64,000 nt of DNA from Paenibacillus odorifer (GTDB taxonomy: Bacteria > Bacillota > Bacilli > Paenibacillales > Paenibacillaceae): contig NZ_CP009428.1 in assembly GCF_000758725.1 (NCBI RefSeq), positions 5,084,001 through 5,148,000 on the forward strand. The letters are read 5' to 3'. Positions 1 through 7,971 of the stretch are shown one piece after another. The notes beneath the pieces are model-generated. The model worked only from the letters and a program-made list of their open reading frames with translations. It was not told where the DNA came from and searched no databases. A program made the position numbers and the translations under genes. Positions within the stretch are counted from its first letter, which is position 1, and each line of letters opens with the position of its first letter.

Positions 1-959
1 GTTACCATCTACATTTATCAGGCACCGATGTTACCTTTCTTGTACGAAAAGGACGAAAAGCAGACTTCGCTCCTCCTCAAAAACTATATTGCTATGACGA
101 TGATACATTGAAAGAATTTAGCAACTTTAATGTCATAGAAGATATAGAAGAAATAAAACCTCAGCAGTATCAATTTATTATTATTACATTGGACGGAAAT
201 GTGAGCCGTTCACCAGAAGGCGTAGCTACGTTATCCAAATTGGGAGGTGTCGTTCGTAATTCTAAAACTACGGTGATTATGAGTGCGTTTGGAAGCGGGA
301 TTCGTGAACATTACATTCAGTATATGAGAATTCCGGAAGACCAGCTGTTAAGAGGAATACTGGGTACGTTAAGTCATCAATCCAAGGCTGATTTGCCTGT
401 GCATGCACCAACAGACCCCAAACTCATTAACCAAGCCATTGTCTGTTACAAACATCCGGCGAACAAGGTCGGTTTCCAGGTCGAGAACAATAATAAATCA
501 GCTGCCAAACAATTTAGCGCACTGTACAATAACTCTGGGGTCTCACGCTGTGGTCAAGTAAGTCCGGCGATGTTCAATATTTACTCAAGTATCGGTTTTC
601 CTGTGTACGCTGCTTGTGATATCGTAGGTTGGCCGAAATTCTCAGTCGTTATTGCAAATAAAGATCTTTGGCAGCTCGCTTGCCGTGCTCAGGGTGAAAT
701 AGCATCCCTGCCCAAGCATGGTCTAATCGGTAAGATTATGAGTTTTGTGATGGGGCCACGCATGACAGCAAAAATACATCTCAAAATGGAACAAGATATG
801 CTGCCGCTAGATTATCAAGCATTCAATCGTTTCCATCATGGGGGTAAAGTGAAGGCTCAGGATGTAGAATCTCTACGGAATTCGATTGTAGAGGGAGAAC
901 TTCAAGGCCGGCAGATGAAGGCTTTAAAGGAATTATTGCAACGTGTTGAACATAATTAA
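1..959 (+). CDS. PanE/ApbA-family ketopantoate reductase-like protein, 5' end outside window
   Basis: The reading frame is open from base 3, so the start codon lies before the window. The first residues (YHLHLSGTDVTFLVRKGR) look like the end of the Rossmann NADP-binding unit of the ApbA/PanE family, which reduces 2-dehydropantoate or related 2-oxo acids. The only obvious Met start inside the window, near 108, would remove this part, so that start is unlikely. The C-terminal half is helical and carries no clear catalytic signature that I can name, so the substrate is uncertain. A hairpin follows the stop. This is the last gene before the accessory region. Confidence 0.75.
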   Translation, partial: YHLHLSGTDVTFLVRKGRKADFAPPQKLYCYDDDTLKEFSNFNVIEDIEEIKPQQYQFIIITLDGNVSRSPEGVATLSKLGGVVRNSKTTVIMSAFGSGIREHYIQYMRIPEDQLLRGILGTLSHQSKADLPVHAPTDPKLINQAIVCYKHPANKVGFQVENNNKSAAKQFSALYNNSGVSRCGQVSPAMFNIYSSIGFPVYAACDIVGWPKFSVVIANKDLWQLACRAQGEIASLPKHGLIGKIMSFVMGPRMTAKIHLKMEQDMLPLDYQAFNRFHHGGKVKAQDVESLRNSIVEGELQGRQMKALKELLQRVEHN

Positions 960-972
960 CATCCGCACAAAA

Positions 973-1005
973 AAACAGTATTTCATCAAAGATGAAATAC
1001 TGTTT
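973..1005. terminator. Bidirectional-type hairpin terminator
   Basis: A 14-bp perfect stem (AACAGTATTTCATC and its complement) with a 3-nt loop lies just after the reductase stop. The strong T run is on the minus-strand side, so it also fits as the end of the diguanylate cyclase transcript arriving from the right. Confidence 0.75.
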
Positions 1006-1198
1006 CCGCTCCGAACATTCATAATAGCGAATAACATTTTCCTTGTTCAGCTTGGAAGGTTACACTTTCGTCCTTTGCTGCCCGCTGGCTTCGTGCCACC
1101 CGTGCTGATATGCAGCATTCGGTCAGCCCGCTCTTCATCTAATTTAATCAGATACAGCAAAGGAGACTTATATTCTTCTACGCAAATTCTGTATTCCT

Positions 1199-1240
1199 AA
1201 GGTTTTCACTATGATGCCGAAGACGGGGGCAAGTACCGCA
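1199..1240 (-). repeat. Degenerate tRNA-Leu 3'-end remnant (oldest att scar)
   Basis: The stretch reads like the tRNA-Leu(UAA) 3' flank at 30.66 kb: AAGGTTTTCACTATGATGCCG, then AAGACGGGGG, then a shortened CAAGTACCGCA. It is too degenerate to be a tRNA. It is the outermost and most eroded member of a series of tRNA-Leu fragments, and I infer that it marks the outer border of the integration hot spot. Confidence 0.5.
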
Positions 1241-1257
1241 TATTTCGAGCCATTGTT

Positions 1258-2850
1258 TCAAACATCAGCGACCATCGTCCGGTTTCTTCCCCTGCTCTTG
1301 GCCAGGTATAACGCTTGATCCGCCTTCTCCAGCAGCCCCTCCCGCTCCAATGCATGAATAGGATAATGGGCGATTCCTAGAGAGATCGTAACCTGTGTCG
1401 GGATTGGCCCCCTGCTTTGTTCCATTGCCCGCCGGACTCTTTCAGCTATGGTGAAGGCTTCCTCGGGTCTAGTGTGGGCTAGCAAGATGATGAACTCTTC
1501 ACCGCCGTAGCGGTGGCAAACATCGTCTGGACGAAACGAGGTAACTATAACATTGGCTACATGTTTCAGCACTTCGTCGCCGATGAGATGGCCGTAGGTG
1601 TCGTTCACGAGTTTGAATTTGTCTACATCCAGCACAATGAGCGAAAACGGTTGTCCTGAGTCAATCCACTGACTCATCGTATACTCTAAGGATCTTCGGT
1701 TCATTAAACCGGTCAGAGCATCCGTCGTAGCCTCTTGGGTCAGTTGATCCGTCTGCTTCTGAATATCCGTCACGGCAAGCAACACAGCCTTGGTCAGCAG
1801 ATCTGCCTCTCGGCTCCATTGCGGCTTCGCTTCTGGCAATTCAATCTTCTCCTTGCCCATCCTGCTCACCAGATTTGCCAGGTACACAAAAGGCCGGGCC
1901 AGCTTGCGTGCTACGAGAATGACGCCCATCAGGAGTATAATGAACGGAAACAACGAATACCAGAGAATGGTCCGAAGGTGCCCCATCAGTTGATGATGGA
2001 TGACACTAATCGGCGAAACGACCACAATTCCCCATCCGTTGGCTGGAACGCTGGAGTATCCGGCAAGCATTTCAACGTCACGGGTGTTACGCACTTGCTG
2101 TTCCCCACTCTCCCCATTCATGAGTTTCTGCACAACCTTGTTATTGCTAACATCCTCCCCAATGAGCTGCTTATCCGGGTGGTACAACAGATGCCCGCTT
2201 GAATCCACAATATAATAATAGGAGCCAGAATCGTCCACGTTATTATCGCCAAAAATCATAGACAAAATATTGTTCTCCTGCAGATAAAATGTGCCGCTCA
2301 AAATACCGCGATATGTACCATTCTTGCTAAAAATCGGCTGACTCATAAAAACGATTAGTCTCTTGGTGGTTTGGGTCATGTAGGGGGAGGATATGTAAGG
2401 TTTCTTTAACGCCAGAGCTTCCAAACCGACCTTAGAAGTAATATGGTTTCCTACTGACCCCAAACTAGCCGGTACTACATTGCGGATCAGCCCGTCGGCA
2501 TCGAGCACGGCGATAGAATTGAAGTAATTGCTACTATTGCGCATCAGTTCCAAATTATCATCCACTTGCTTGGGCGTTAAGGTTTCGTCATCGGAGAGTG
2601 TGTCAGCACTGTATTCCAAACTGCTGCGCATGGACTGAAATAAGGAATCCATTGTTTTGGTCATTCGGTCAGCGTTGTAGTAATTCAGATGGAGTGTAGT
2701 CTCCATCAATGATTGTTTTTTGGACTCGTAAGAGCCAATCAGAAGAATGCTTGAGGTTAGTAGAACCACCAGCGTAACCAAGCCCGTAAGCAGCGATGTG
2801 AGACTGAGCTTTTTACTTTGACGCGGCTCGGCTCTTCTCAGTGTAAGCAA
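1258..2850 (-). CDS. Membrane diguanylate cyclase (dCache-like sensor + GGDEF)
   Basis: The 530-residue protein makes the second messenger c-di-GMP from GTP. It has an N-terminal membrane segment (about residues 20-45), an extracytoplasmic Cache-like sensor region (about 50-285), a second membrane segment (about 290-315), a HAMP-like linker and a C-terminal GGDEF domain. The active-site loop is GGEEF at residues 449-453, preceded by RPDD at the inhibitory I-site position, so an active, product-inhibited enzyme is predicted. The start is TTG, chosen because GGAGGG lies 7 nt upstream. No EAL domain is present. The gene lies between two tRNA-Leu remnants, so it is probably cargo, although its codon use looks like that of the core genome. 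Confidence 0.92.
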   Translation of the reverse strand: MLTLRRAEPRQSKKLSLTSLLTGLVTLVVLLTSSILLIGSYESKKQSLMETTLHLNYYNADRMTKTMDSLFQSMRSSLEYSADTLSDDETLTPKQVDDNLELMRNSSNYFNSIAVLDADGLIRNVVPASLGSVGNHITSKVGLEALALKKPYISSPYMTQTTKRLIVFMSQPIFSKNGTYRGILSGTFYLQENNILSMIFGDNNVDDSGSYYYIVDSSGHLLYHPDKQLIGEDVSNNKVVQKLMNGESGEQQVRNTRDVEMLAGYSSVPANGWGIVVVSPISVIHHQLMGHLRTILWYSLFPFIILLMGVILVARKLARPFVYLANLVSRMGKEKIELPEAKPQWSREADLLTKAVLLAVTDIQKQTDQLTQEATTDALTGLMNRRSLEYTMSQWIDSGQPFSLIVLDVDKFKLVNDTYGHLIGDEVLKHVANVIVTSFRPDDVCHRYGGEEFIILLAHTRPEEAFTIAERVRRAMEQSRGPIPTQVTISLGIAHYPIHALEREGLLEKADQALYLAKSRGRNRTMVADV

Positions 2851-2907
2851 ACTTTAACCCTCCTTGGTTCTTGAAAACTAGCTTAATCAATAATACAACA
2901 AATTAAG

Positions 2908-2982
2908 ATGTTATTCGACAGTAATCAATGAGCACGGATCTCTCATACCACTGCGCGTACCGTTTGATATACGGCGGTTCAT
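2908..2982 (-). mobile_element. Group II intron 3'-end fragment (domain V/VI-like)
   Basis: On the minus strand the sequence begins GAACCGCCGTATATCAAACG and continues GGTACGCGCAGTGGTATGAGAG. From memory this resembles the domain V hairpin of bacterial group II introns, followed by a domain VI-like segment. No intron-encoded protein or 5' part is present, so it is a dead fragment. It sits exactly where an integrase coding region should start: the ribosome site and leader at 2990-3165 match the intact integrase leader at 30.5 kb. Identification rests on recall of intron ends and was not checked by covariance search. Confidence 0.45.
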
Positions 2983-2989
2983 GAAATCT

Positions 2990-3165
2990 TCCATGCTAAA
3001 AACTCCCCTCCAGAGCTTGTGATTAGACAAGCACTGATAAGGAGTATTACCATCCTGAGTACTGTGTGTTTGAATGTGATTCCCAGATATACAGAACCTT
3101 AGCTTTTGACGGAAGCTTTACTCAAGAAAAACAAAAAAACCTTGATTTCTCAAGGTTCACTATGA
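2990..3165 (-). repeat. Integrase-leader/attachment-arm repeat, copy 1
   Basis: This segment closely matches 30492-30668. It shares the integrase ribosome site (CTCCCCTCC on the plus strand), the CTTGT-GATTAG-ACAAG hairpin, the GGAGTATTA block, CTTTTGACGGAAGC and the AAACCTTGATTTCTCAAGGTT hairpin next to the tRNA fragment. It is the arm of an older related element whose integrase body has been lost. Confidence 0.8.
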
Positions 3166-3219
3166 TGCCGAGGACGGGAGTCGAACCCGTACGGTACTCA
3201 CGTACCGCAGGATTTTAAG
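3166..3219 (-). repeat. tRNA-Leu(UAA) 3' fragment (att scar)
   Basis: The 54 nt match the 3' part of the intact tRNA at 30669-30754, through the T arm and variable arm to the anticodon loop (GATTTTAAG on the plus strand). The match then stops abruptly. It is not a functional tRNA because the 5' half is absent. The break at the anticodon loop is a usual crossover place for tyrosine integrases. Confidence 0.85.
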
Positions 3220-3338
3220 ACATGGGTTTTTATTGATATGATATGGAACTAAACTCAATAACCTAGTCATATCAAGGACTCAACCCGTTCTTATATTGTT
3301 CTCATTTGGACTGGTTTCTACTGGTTGACCTAGAGTCT

Positions 3339-3366
3339 GTCCCCAGTTCGTCCCCAGCCCGTCCCC
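3339..3366. repeat. Three GTCCCC direct repeats, 11-bp period (candidate integrase arm sites)
   Basis: GTCCCC occurs at 3339, 3350 and 3361, exactly 11 bp apart, about 120 bp from the tRNA-Leu fragment. Helically phased short repeats next to an att core are typical of integrase arm-type binding sites. The function is inferred from position only. Confidence 0.5.
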
Positions 3367-3437
3367 TGCGATTATTTAACAAAACCTTGTATTATAAAGA
3401 TAAAAATACCACTTATACTATAACCAGAGTTTTGATC

Positions 3438-3476
3438 CCTTGCAACAGAAATTAAAATCTGTGCAAGGATTTTTGT
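3438..3476 (+). terminator. Rho-independent terminator-like hairpin
   Basis: CCTTGCA..AGA pairs with TCT.TGCAAGG around an A-rich loop and is followed by ATTTTTGTTG. No intact plus-strand gene precedes it, so it may be left from a lost element. I see no gene in the rest of 3220-3863. Confidence 0.5.
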
Positions 3477-3705
3477 TGCTTCTTGGGTTAGTGTCTGGTT
3501 AATATCTAATTTGTGTAATTGCATGCCTCACTTCTTTGCTCTCATTAATTTGCATATCTAATAAAAACCTAAATGTAATCTATCAATTACTTGAAACATG
3601 CTAAAATATCTTTGGTTACAGAGAAACGCAAAACCCCACCAGTATAATCACTGATGAGGCATATTTTTACAATCGTATCGGTTGGGTGTCTTATGTCTAT
3701 ATTGA

Positions 3706-3724
3706 GCTAACGTTTCCCGTTAGC
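3706..3724. repeat. Short palindromic repeat GCTAAC-N7-GTTAGC, copy 1
   Basis: GCTAACGTTTCCCGTTAGC is a perfect 6-bp inverted repeat. Related sequences with the core TTCCC/TGCCC-RTTAGCTTAA occur at 4841, 4911 and 6610, bordering the three single-gene units between 3.8 and 6.6 kb. Confidence 0.6.
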
Positions 3725-3863
3725 GCAACGACTTACTCTGTTGGATTTCGTGTTCCTCAACATAAAGCGGTATCAGAGAAGGCGGATCGTACCTTATCGC
3801 GGCCTTTAAACGACAAAATGGTGCCGATAGCCATAGCCCCATAGCCGCAACGAAATAATGAAC

Positions 3864-4778
3864 CTAATCCGACAGTGCCCGCATGATGTTGGATTTCGCC
3901 TCTGCCGCAATTGCTTCATTCCCGTCATCGACCGCTTGCATTAAGATCAGTATGGGGATGTATACCGCGATTAGCCGCGCCAGCAGCTTCGTTTCCTCGT
4001 CCGCTCCTCCGTACGTTTCGAAAAACACGCCGCGAGCGTAAGGTGGTAAAAAGCTATAAGCAACGCTCAAATCGCAAGCCGGATGGCCTACGCTCAGATC
4101 GCCCCAATCAATGATGCCGGAAACGATCCCGTTCTCATTCACAAGCATATTTTTGAAATGAAGATCGCCATGTAGCAGTGCATTCACCGCCTCGACACGG
4201 TCCTTTTGCAGCCTGCTAATATACGCTTCGATCACACCGGACTCCTCCGGCGACAAGTGTTCAACCACCTTCGATAGAAAGCCCTCCAATTTCACTTTGC
4301 GCGATGCTATGTCCGTCAAGTTTCGATGATCTTGCTGAACTCCGCACTTCAGCGCCGCCTGCACCGGAAACTCATGCAATCTCCGCAAAAATTTCGCCAG
4401 CGTCTCTGCCGATAAAGCCCGGCGTTCTTCCGTCAAACCGATTGGGAAATCTCCTAGCACGTAGGCATAGCCAAGAAATGGTGCCGGGTATTCGTCACTT
4501 GCTTCGCCATAAAACAACGGTTTCGGATAGGGGATGGTTATATATGCCTCCAGCTTTGGCAGCAGCTTCCCTTCCATACGAATCGAGCCAACTGCAATCG
4601 TTCTTCTTGGAAACCGGAACACGTACTCGTCACCGATGAGAAAAACCGTATTGTCCCAGCCCCAGCCCAGTCGCTTCACTTGCTTCGATGACAGCTGAGG
4701 GAATTGTCTGCCGATCAGCGTCCGCGCCTGCTCTTCGTTAACCTCCCACTCCGCATCCCATACATTCGTTCCTCCCAT
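3864..4778 (-). CDS. APH-family phosphotransferase (aminoglycoside/macrolide kinase-like)
   Basis: The 304-residue protein has the aminoglycoside phosphotransferase fold: an N-terminal lobe with GWGWDNTVFLIGDEYVFRFP, the catalytic loop LLHGDLHFKNML and the metal-binding IDWGD. Such enzymes transfer phosphate from ATP to an antibiotic or another small substrate in the cytoplasm. All key residues are present, so it should be active, but the substrate cannot be read from sequence. A good ribosome site (GAGGAGG) precedes the ATG. It stands alone, bordered by copies of a short palindromic repeat, which suggests acquisition as a single-gene unit. Confidence 0.85.
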   Translation of the reverse strand: MGGTNVWDAEWEVNEEQARTLIGRQFPQLSSKQVKRLGWGWDNTVFLIGDEYVFRFPRRTIAVGSIRMEGKLLPKLEAYITIPYPKPLFYGEASDEYPAPFLGYAYVLGDFPIGLTEERRALSAETLAKFLRRLHEFPVQAALKCGVQQDHRNLTDIASRKVKLEGFLSKVVEHLSPEESGVIEAYISRLQKDRVEAVNALLHGDLHFKNMLVNENGIVSGIIDWGDLSVGHPACDLSVAYSFLPPYARGVFFETYGGADEETKLLARLIAVYIPILILMQAVDDGNEAIAAEAKSNIMRALSD

Positions 4779-4840
4779 GAATTGTCTGCCTCCTCGTTCC
4801 TTACGTTATTTAGATGTTTACATTCCCTAAAAGTTACGCA

Positions 4841-4857
4841 TAACTGCCCGTTAGCTT
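4841..4857. repeat. Short repeat TAACTGCCCGTTAGCTT, copy 2
   Basis: It shares CCCGTTAGCTTAA with the other copies and lies directly between the phosphotransferase start and the hairpin preceding the GNAT gene end. Confidence 0.5.
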
Positions 4858-4862
4858 AAATG

Positions 4863-4892
4863 AAAAAGCAGCCGGTTGTTTGAGCGGCTGCT
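4863..4892 (-). terminator. Terminator of the GNAT gene
   Basis: AGCAGCCG pairs with CGGCTGCT (4867-4892). Reading on the minus strand a TTTTT run follows, placing it downstream of the acetyltransferase gene. Confidence 0.75.
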
Positions 4893-4910
4893 TACATGTT
4901 TTTATTAAAT

Positions 4911-4929
4911 TAACGTTTCCCATTAGCTT
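4911..4929. repeat. Short repeat TAACGTTTCCCATTAGCTT, copy 3
   Basis: This is a second copy between the phosphotransferase and acetyltransferase genes, closest to the copy at 3706 in its TAACGTTTCCC part. Confidence 0.5.
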
Positions 4930-4981
4930 AATGATCATTTACTGATTCAGTACACAAGGAGCATTTGAAATTCCCCATATA

Positions 4982-5458
4982 TTAGTTATCAAGTATTTTT
5001 TCCATTATCGCATTTCCATCATTGTTCTCAACTTCTTTATATTTTAGTTTTTTATATAGATTGTAGGCTGGTTCATTGAAATTAAATACACTAAGTCTGA
5101 GTTTTCTAATTCCTTTATCTTTGGCATCCTGCTCTATCAATTTCATAGTTTCAAATCCATATCCCTTATTTCTGTAATTTTGCTTAACCAAAAAATCACA
5201 AATGAATCCTGATGTATTCTCTTTTTCATACCAAATAAAACCAATTTTTTCTAAACTATGATTTATCATTACATATAAATAATTATTTTTTGTTGATAAA
5301 CCCATCGGAAGTAGTTCATTGAATTCTTTTTCAGCACACTTATAAGCATCTTTATCGCTACTCATTTTAGATTTGATTAAATCTTTTGCATAGTCATTAA
5401 CAGACCACTCTTTAAATTTTTCAAATTCATTTTCTGTCATATTTCGAATCTTTATCAT
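4982..5458 (-). CDS. GNAT-family N-acetyltransferase
   Basis: The 158-residue protein carries the GNAT core. The acetyl-CoA-binding motif A is seen as FLVKQNYRNKGYGFETM (Q/RxxGxG/A type), and a C-terminal NEPAYNLYKKLKY strand-helix is typical of RimI-like enzymes. It transfers an acetyl group to an amine; the substrate is unknown. The ribosome site is modest (AGGGG). The gene is clearly more AT-rich than the phosphotransferase to its left and is followed by its own hairpin terminator, so it looks like an independently acquired unit. Confidence 0.88.
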   Translation of the reverse strand: MIKIRNMTENEFEKFKEWSVNDYAKDLIKSKMSSDKDAYKCAEKEFNELLPMGLSTKNNYLYVMINHSLEKIGFIWYEKENTSGFICDFLVKQNYRNKGYGFETMKLIEQDAKDKGIRKLRLSVFNFNEPAYNLYKKLKYKEVENNDGNAIMEKILDN

Positions 5459-5853
5459 TTATTAACCCCTATTCATTTAAATTTCTCGTTCGTATTTTTT
5501 CACAAACACGAGTTGTATAAAAGAAATTCCACTAAATAATCTTTTGCATAAGGCAACAGGATGTTGCGAATGAATTACTTTAAAAGTTTTTTGGGCCGCT
5601 CTTTCAGATAATGTCATATTTACGAACTTCGTAAATAATTCCATATGTAGAGTATTCGCGAATTTATTGAGCCATCCTACCCGAATCTAATTAGCTTTTC
5701 GTTCATCCTCAATTCCAAACAGTACAACAGATGCTTGCCCCACTGGATTTAACTCTATTTTTCACACTTCTTCTGTAAGGCTATTCCAAGCTATTTAACT
5801 TATTGATGACATTCTGAAGTCCCTATTTTGTTGACTTCTTGAAACAGAAAATT
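5459..5853. other. AT-rich intergenic stretch, no recognisable gene
   Basis: No open frame with a ribosome site is visible. The minus strand shows a frame of about 40 residues broken by stops that may be decayed coding DNA, but I recognise no family. Confidence 0.4.
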
Positions 5854-6492
5854 TCAAATTACTACTCCTAGTTTTGAGAGAACCCGATCCATTTCATCAA
5901 AATGTTCTTTGTCGCTTGAAGCAAAAATCAAATTAAAACTATCGTCATTATTCATCACCGTTATTATGCTGTCATCGTAATTCCCATAAAATTCGATGCC
6001 AATCCAATGCCGAAAGGAAATATCTTTGTTTTTAAAATTTTCACGAATAAAATCCAAGTCGGTTTGTTCAATGGAATAAAACGATTCACAGCCGTATTCA
6101 AGAGCGAATACGGTTTGCAAATAGGCCATCGCATGAAAAAAATCGGTCAATGTTTCAAATTCCATTTTCCATACCTTTTCATCGTAACTCATATAGACAG
6201 GGGGATTGGACCTGGATAAATCGTTCCTATGGATTCCCCAGACACAGGCACGCTGATTCTCGCAATAAAAAATTAAATATTCGCTATGCTTGAAGTATTG
6301 GAATTGCTCGGGCTTGATCAAACTATCTTGCGTATGATTCAGCCGCTCGTCTTTACCGAGTTCCAAATAATAATCTATAAACACCTGGGGCAATTCACCG
6401 AAATTATTTTTAATGGTTTGTATCTCATCATGACTAAACCCGTTTCGTTTCGTAATATGAAACAGCTTTTTAATCATTGTAAAATCAGTCAT
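5854..6492 (-). CDS. SMI1/KNR4 (SUKH)-family protein, probable immunity type
   Basis: The roughly 212-residue protein has the pattern of the SUKH fold: ELPQVFIDYYLELGKD near the N-terminus, then YLIFYCENQRACVWGI and NPPVYM, then alternating strands. SUKH proteins commonly neutralise contact-dependent or polymorphic toxins in the producing cell. No toxin gene lies beside it, so it could be an orphan immunity gene protecting against neighbours. The start at 6492 is preferred because AAGGTG lies 8 nt upstream; a Met 9 nt further up is possible. It is followed by another copy of the short repeat at 6610 on the upstream side. Confidence 0.7.
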   Translation of the reverse strand: MTDFTMIKKLFHITKRNGFSHDEIQTIKNNFGELPQVFIDYYLELGKDERLNHTQDSLIKPEQFQYFKHSEYLIFYCENQRACVWGIHRNDLSRSNPPVYMSYDEKVWKMEFETLTDFFHAMAYLQTVFALEYGCESFYSIEQTDLDFIRENFKNKDISFRHWIGIEFYGNYDDSIITVMNNDDSFNLIFASSDKEHFDEMDRVLSKLGVVI

Positions 6493-6609
6493 CCGCATCA
6501 CACCTTATCCTTGTATAATTTGCTATCGATTGACTTAAGAATATTCCAAGTCAGTCTCCTTAACCATCAAGGGGGCACTTTATATATTTTACCATATCTT
6601 CACTCCACT

Positions 6610-6628
6610 AATCTGCCCGTTAGCTTAA
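6610..6628. repeat. Short repeat AATCTGCCCGTTAGCTTAA, copy 4
   Basis: It matches CTGCCCGTTAGCTTAA of the copy at 4841 and closes the run of three single-gene units. Confidence 0.5.
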
Positions 6629-6637
6629 TAAGGAATA

Positions 6638-6904
6638 AGTGAAAATGTAGTAAAGTACCTGAAAGCCCTTGGTGTAAAGACACTTGATGCCATGGTTGCT
6701 ACTCATCCTGACGCAGATCACATTGGTGGGCTAGAGGATGTTCTGAAGGCACTGGATGTGAAGGCAGTGTACGCGCCGAAATTTTCGTATACAACTGAAA
6801 CTTACAAAGATTTTTTGACCGCTGTGAAGAGTGAGGGACGTACCATCAAAGTAGTGACTAAAGGCGTTATTATTAGTTTAATGGATGAGTTATTTGAGGA
6901 ATAA
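6638..6904 (+). pseudogene. Fragment of ComEC/Rec2-like metallo-beta-lactamase hydrolase
   Basis: In frame from 6638 the sequence reads VVKYLKALGVKTLDAMVATH and continues PDADHIGG, the metal-binding motif of metallo-beta-lactamase hydrolases of the ComEC-like extracellular type. About 75 residues later it runs into an unrelated tail and stops. The signal peptide, first strands and the later histidines are missing, so it is a fragment cut at both ends. A stop codon precedes it directly, and the left break coincides with the short repeat at 6610. Confidence 0.7.
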
Positions 6905-6911
6905 TAGTTAT

Positions 6912-6941
6912 GCCCCGGTGAAAGCTTCCGGGGCATTTTTT
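6912..6941 (+). terminator. Strong terminator after the hydrolase fragment
   Basis: GCCCCGG pairs with CCGGGGC (6912-6934) and is followed by six T. It probably belonged to the intact hydrolase gene. Confidence 0.8.
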
Positions 6942-7272
6942 ATGTAGTCACCTGAATCACATCATCAATCTTAATCCAATCATAGTCATCATCCGTTTGC
7001 AGTTTAATCCGCCATAGCTGCTTGTCTATGGCCATCACAACTCCCCGAAGCTTAATATTTTGAACTGGTTCAAACTGAGTTATTGTTATCTGCTCTCAAT
7101 ATCGTTTTGAATATGCCAACACTTGATCAATCAATTCCCACTCCTGCGCGTCAAGCATCGGCTTTTTACGATCTCTCCACTGCTGCCCTCGCTCATCACT
7201 GAGAATCCGAGTCTTATGCTCCGGTAGCATCATCCTACTGCAATCCCAAATACTCTCCAGTTTCTTAACCAT
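6940..7272 (-). pseudogene. YolD-like gene with an internal stop
   Basis: The frame from the ATG at 7272 reads MVKKLESIWDCSRMMLPEHK, the start of a YolD-like protein, and resembles the intact gene at 32430-32765 (both have MMLPEHKTRI). One in-frame TGA after ...AYSKRY breaks it. The frame then continues uninterrupted through WRIKLQT to WIKIDDVIQV before TAA. YolD-like proteins are small partners or regulators of Y-family polymerases in SOS-induced pairs. A single nonsense change suggests recent loss, or a base-call error. Confidence 0.75.
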
Positions 7273-7285
7273 GGTGTCTGTCCTC

Positions 7286-7573
7286 CTAGTAATCTGTCCA
7301 GTAATCTATATGGCCACCGTCCAAGCCCCATGCAACTGATGCTGATCGATCCTCTATTCGCTCCCATCCCTCAACGACAACTGCACTCTCTGATGGTTTC
7401 CCAAACTCCCACAGAATGTAGTTATCCTCTGCCAATTCCTGAAGTCCGGCATGGATCTTTACTGGTGTCCGCCCACTCTTTGTCTCCAGTACCTCAAGTG
7501 TAGGCATATAACCGTGATGCACCGAGCAATGCCGCATGATCATCAGCAGCTTACGGGCCGTGTCGCTAAGCAT
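7286..7573 (-). CDS. Small protein with LexA-like winged-helix start
   Basis: The 95-residue protein begins MLSDTARKLLMIMRHCSVHH and continues GYMPTLEVLE. This recalls the N-terminal winged helix of LexA-type proteins that read DNA, but no protease half is present. Its start overlaps the end of the upstream gene by 8 nt without a clear ribosome site of its own, so translation is probably coupled. It lies between a 65-residue protein and the broken YolD-like gene under a promoter with LexA-like boxes, so a damage-induced unit is likely. The exact role is unknown. Confidence 0.55.
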   Translation of the reverse strand: MLSDTARKLLMIMRHCSVHHGYMPTLEVLETKSGRTPVKIHAGLQELAEDNYILWEFGKPSESAVVVEGWERIEDRSASVAWGLDGGHIDYWTDY

Positions 7574-7763
7574 AGCTTTTTTCTAATATAGCCTGCCAAG
7601 CGAGGATATTGGACGTTAGGAATACGCGGGGCGCTCCTGTATTCTTGCAGGTGGCCCGGATACGACCGTTTCGAATACCATTGATCTCAATTTTACGCTG
7701 AGAAATCTTGCCGACTTGATCTAAGTAAACAATTTCAACGATTTGACCAATCTGCATTTGCAT
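7566..7763 (-). CDS. Small beta-rich protein, first gene of SOS-type unit
   Basis: The 65 residues (IGQIVEIVYLDQVGKISQRK and onwards) suggest a small beta barrel. Similar short proteins in Paenibacillus are, from memory, grouped with WYL-like domains, but I cannot confirm this. A GGGAGG ribosome site precedes the ATG. It is the first gene behind two LexA-like boxes and overlaps the next gene by 8 nt. Confidence 0.5.
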   Translation of the reverse strand: MQMQIGQIVEIVYLDQVGKISQRKIEINGIRNGRIRATCKNTGAPRVFLTSNILAWQAILEKSYA

Positions 7764-7783
7764 GTTGATAGCCTCCCAAAATA

Positions 7784-7797
7784 AGAACGTTTGTTTG
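7784..7797. promoter_or_regulatory. LexA (SOS) box, weak copy
   Basis: AGAACGTTTGTTTG matches the Bacillus consensus CGAACRNRYGTTCG at 11 of 14 positions and is positionally equivalent to the better box before the intact YolD-like gene (32805). Confidence 0.5.
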
Positions 7798-7806
7798 TAT
7801 TATAAC

Positions 7807-7820
7807 CAAACATGCGTTCG
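7807..7820. promoter_or_regulatory. LexA (SOS) box
   Basis: CAAACATGCGTTCG matches CGAACRNRYGTTCG at 13 of 14 positions. It lies about 45 bp upstream of the 65-residue gene, which supports DNA-damage control of this unit. Confidence 0.7.
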
Positions 7821-7971
7821 TTAATCAACGGAAACCCCATCACTAAATGTCATTATTATGAATTAATAATTATAATATTCTTTTAATTACATATTTAAGA
7901 AATTTTGTTTAGACTGTTCTTGTTGCATTTATGTATCTTTGATTCCTATAAACATACTAAAGGAGATACAT

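Noticed and set aside
1735..2215. Plus-strand frames opposite the diguanylate cyclase gene
   Set aside because: They lie inside a strongly supported gene on the other strand and show no family motif.
3706..6628. Integron attC sites
   Set aside because: The GTTAGC palindromes recall attC cores, but the GTTRRRY/RYYYAAC pairing and longer folded arms are absent and no integron integrase is seen.
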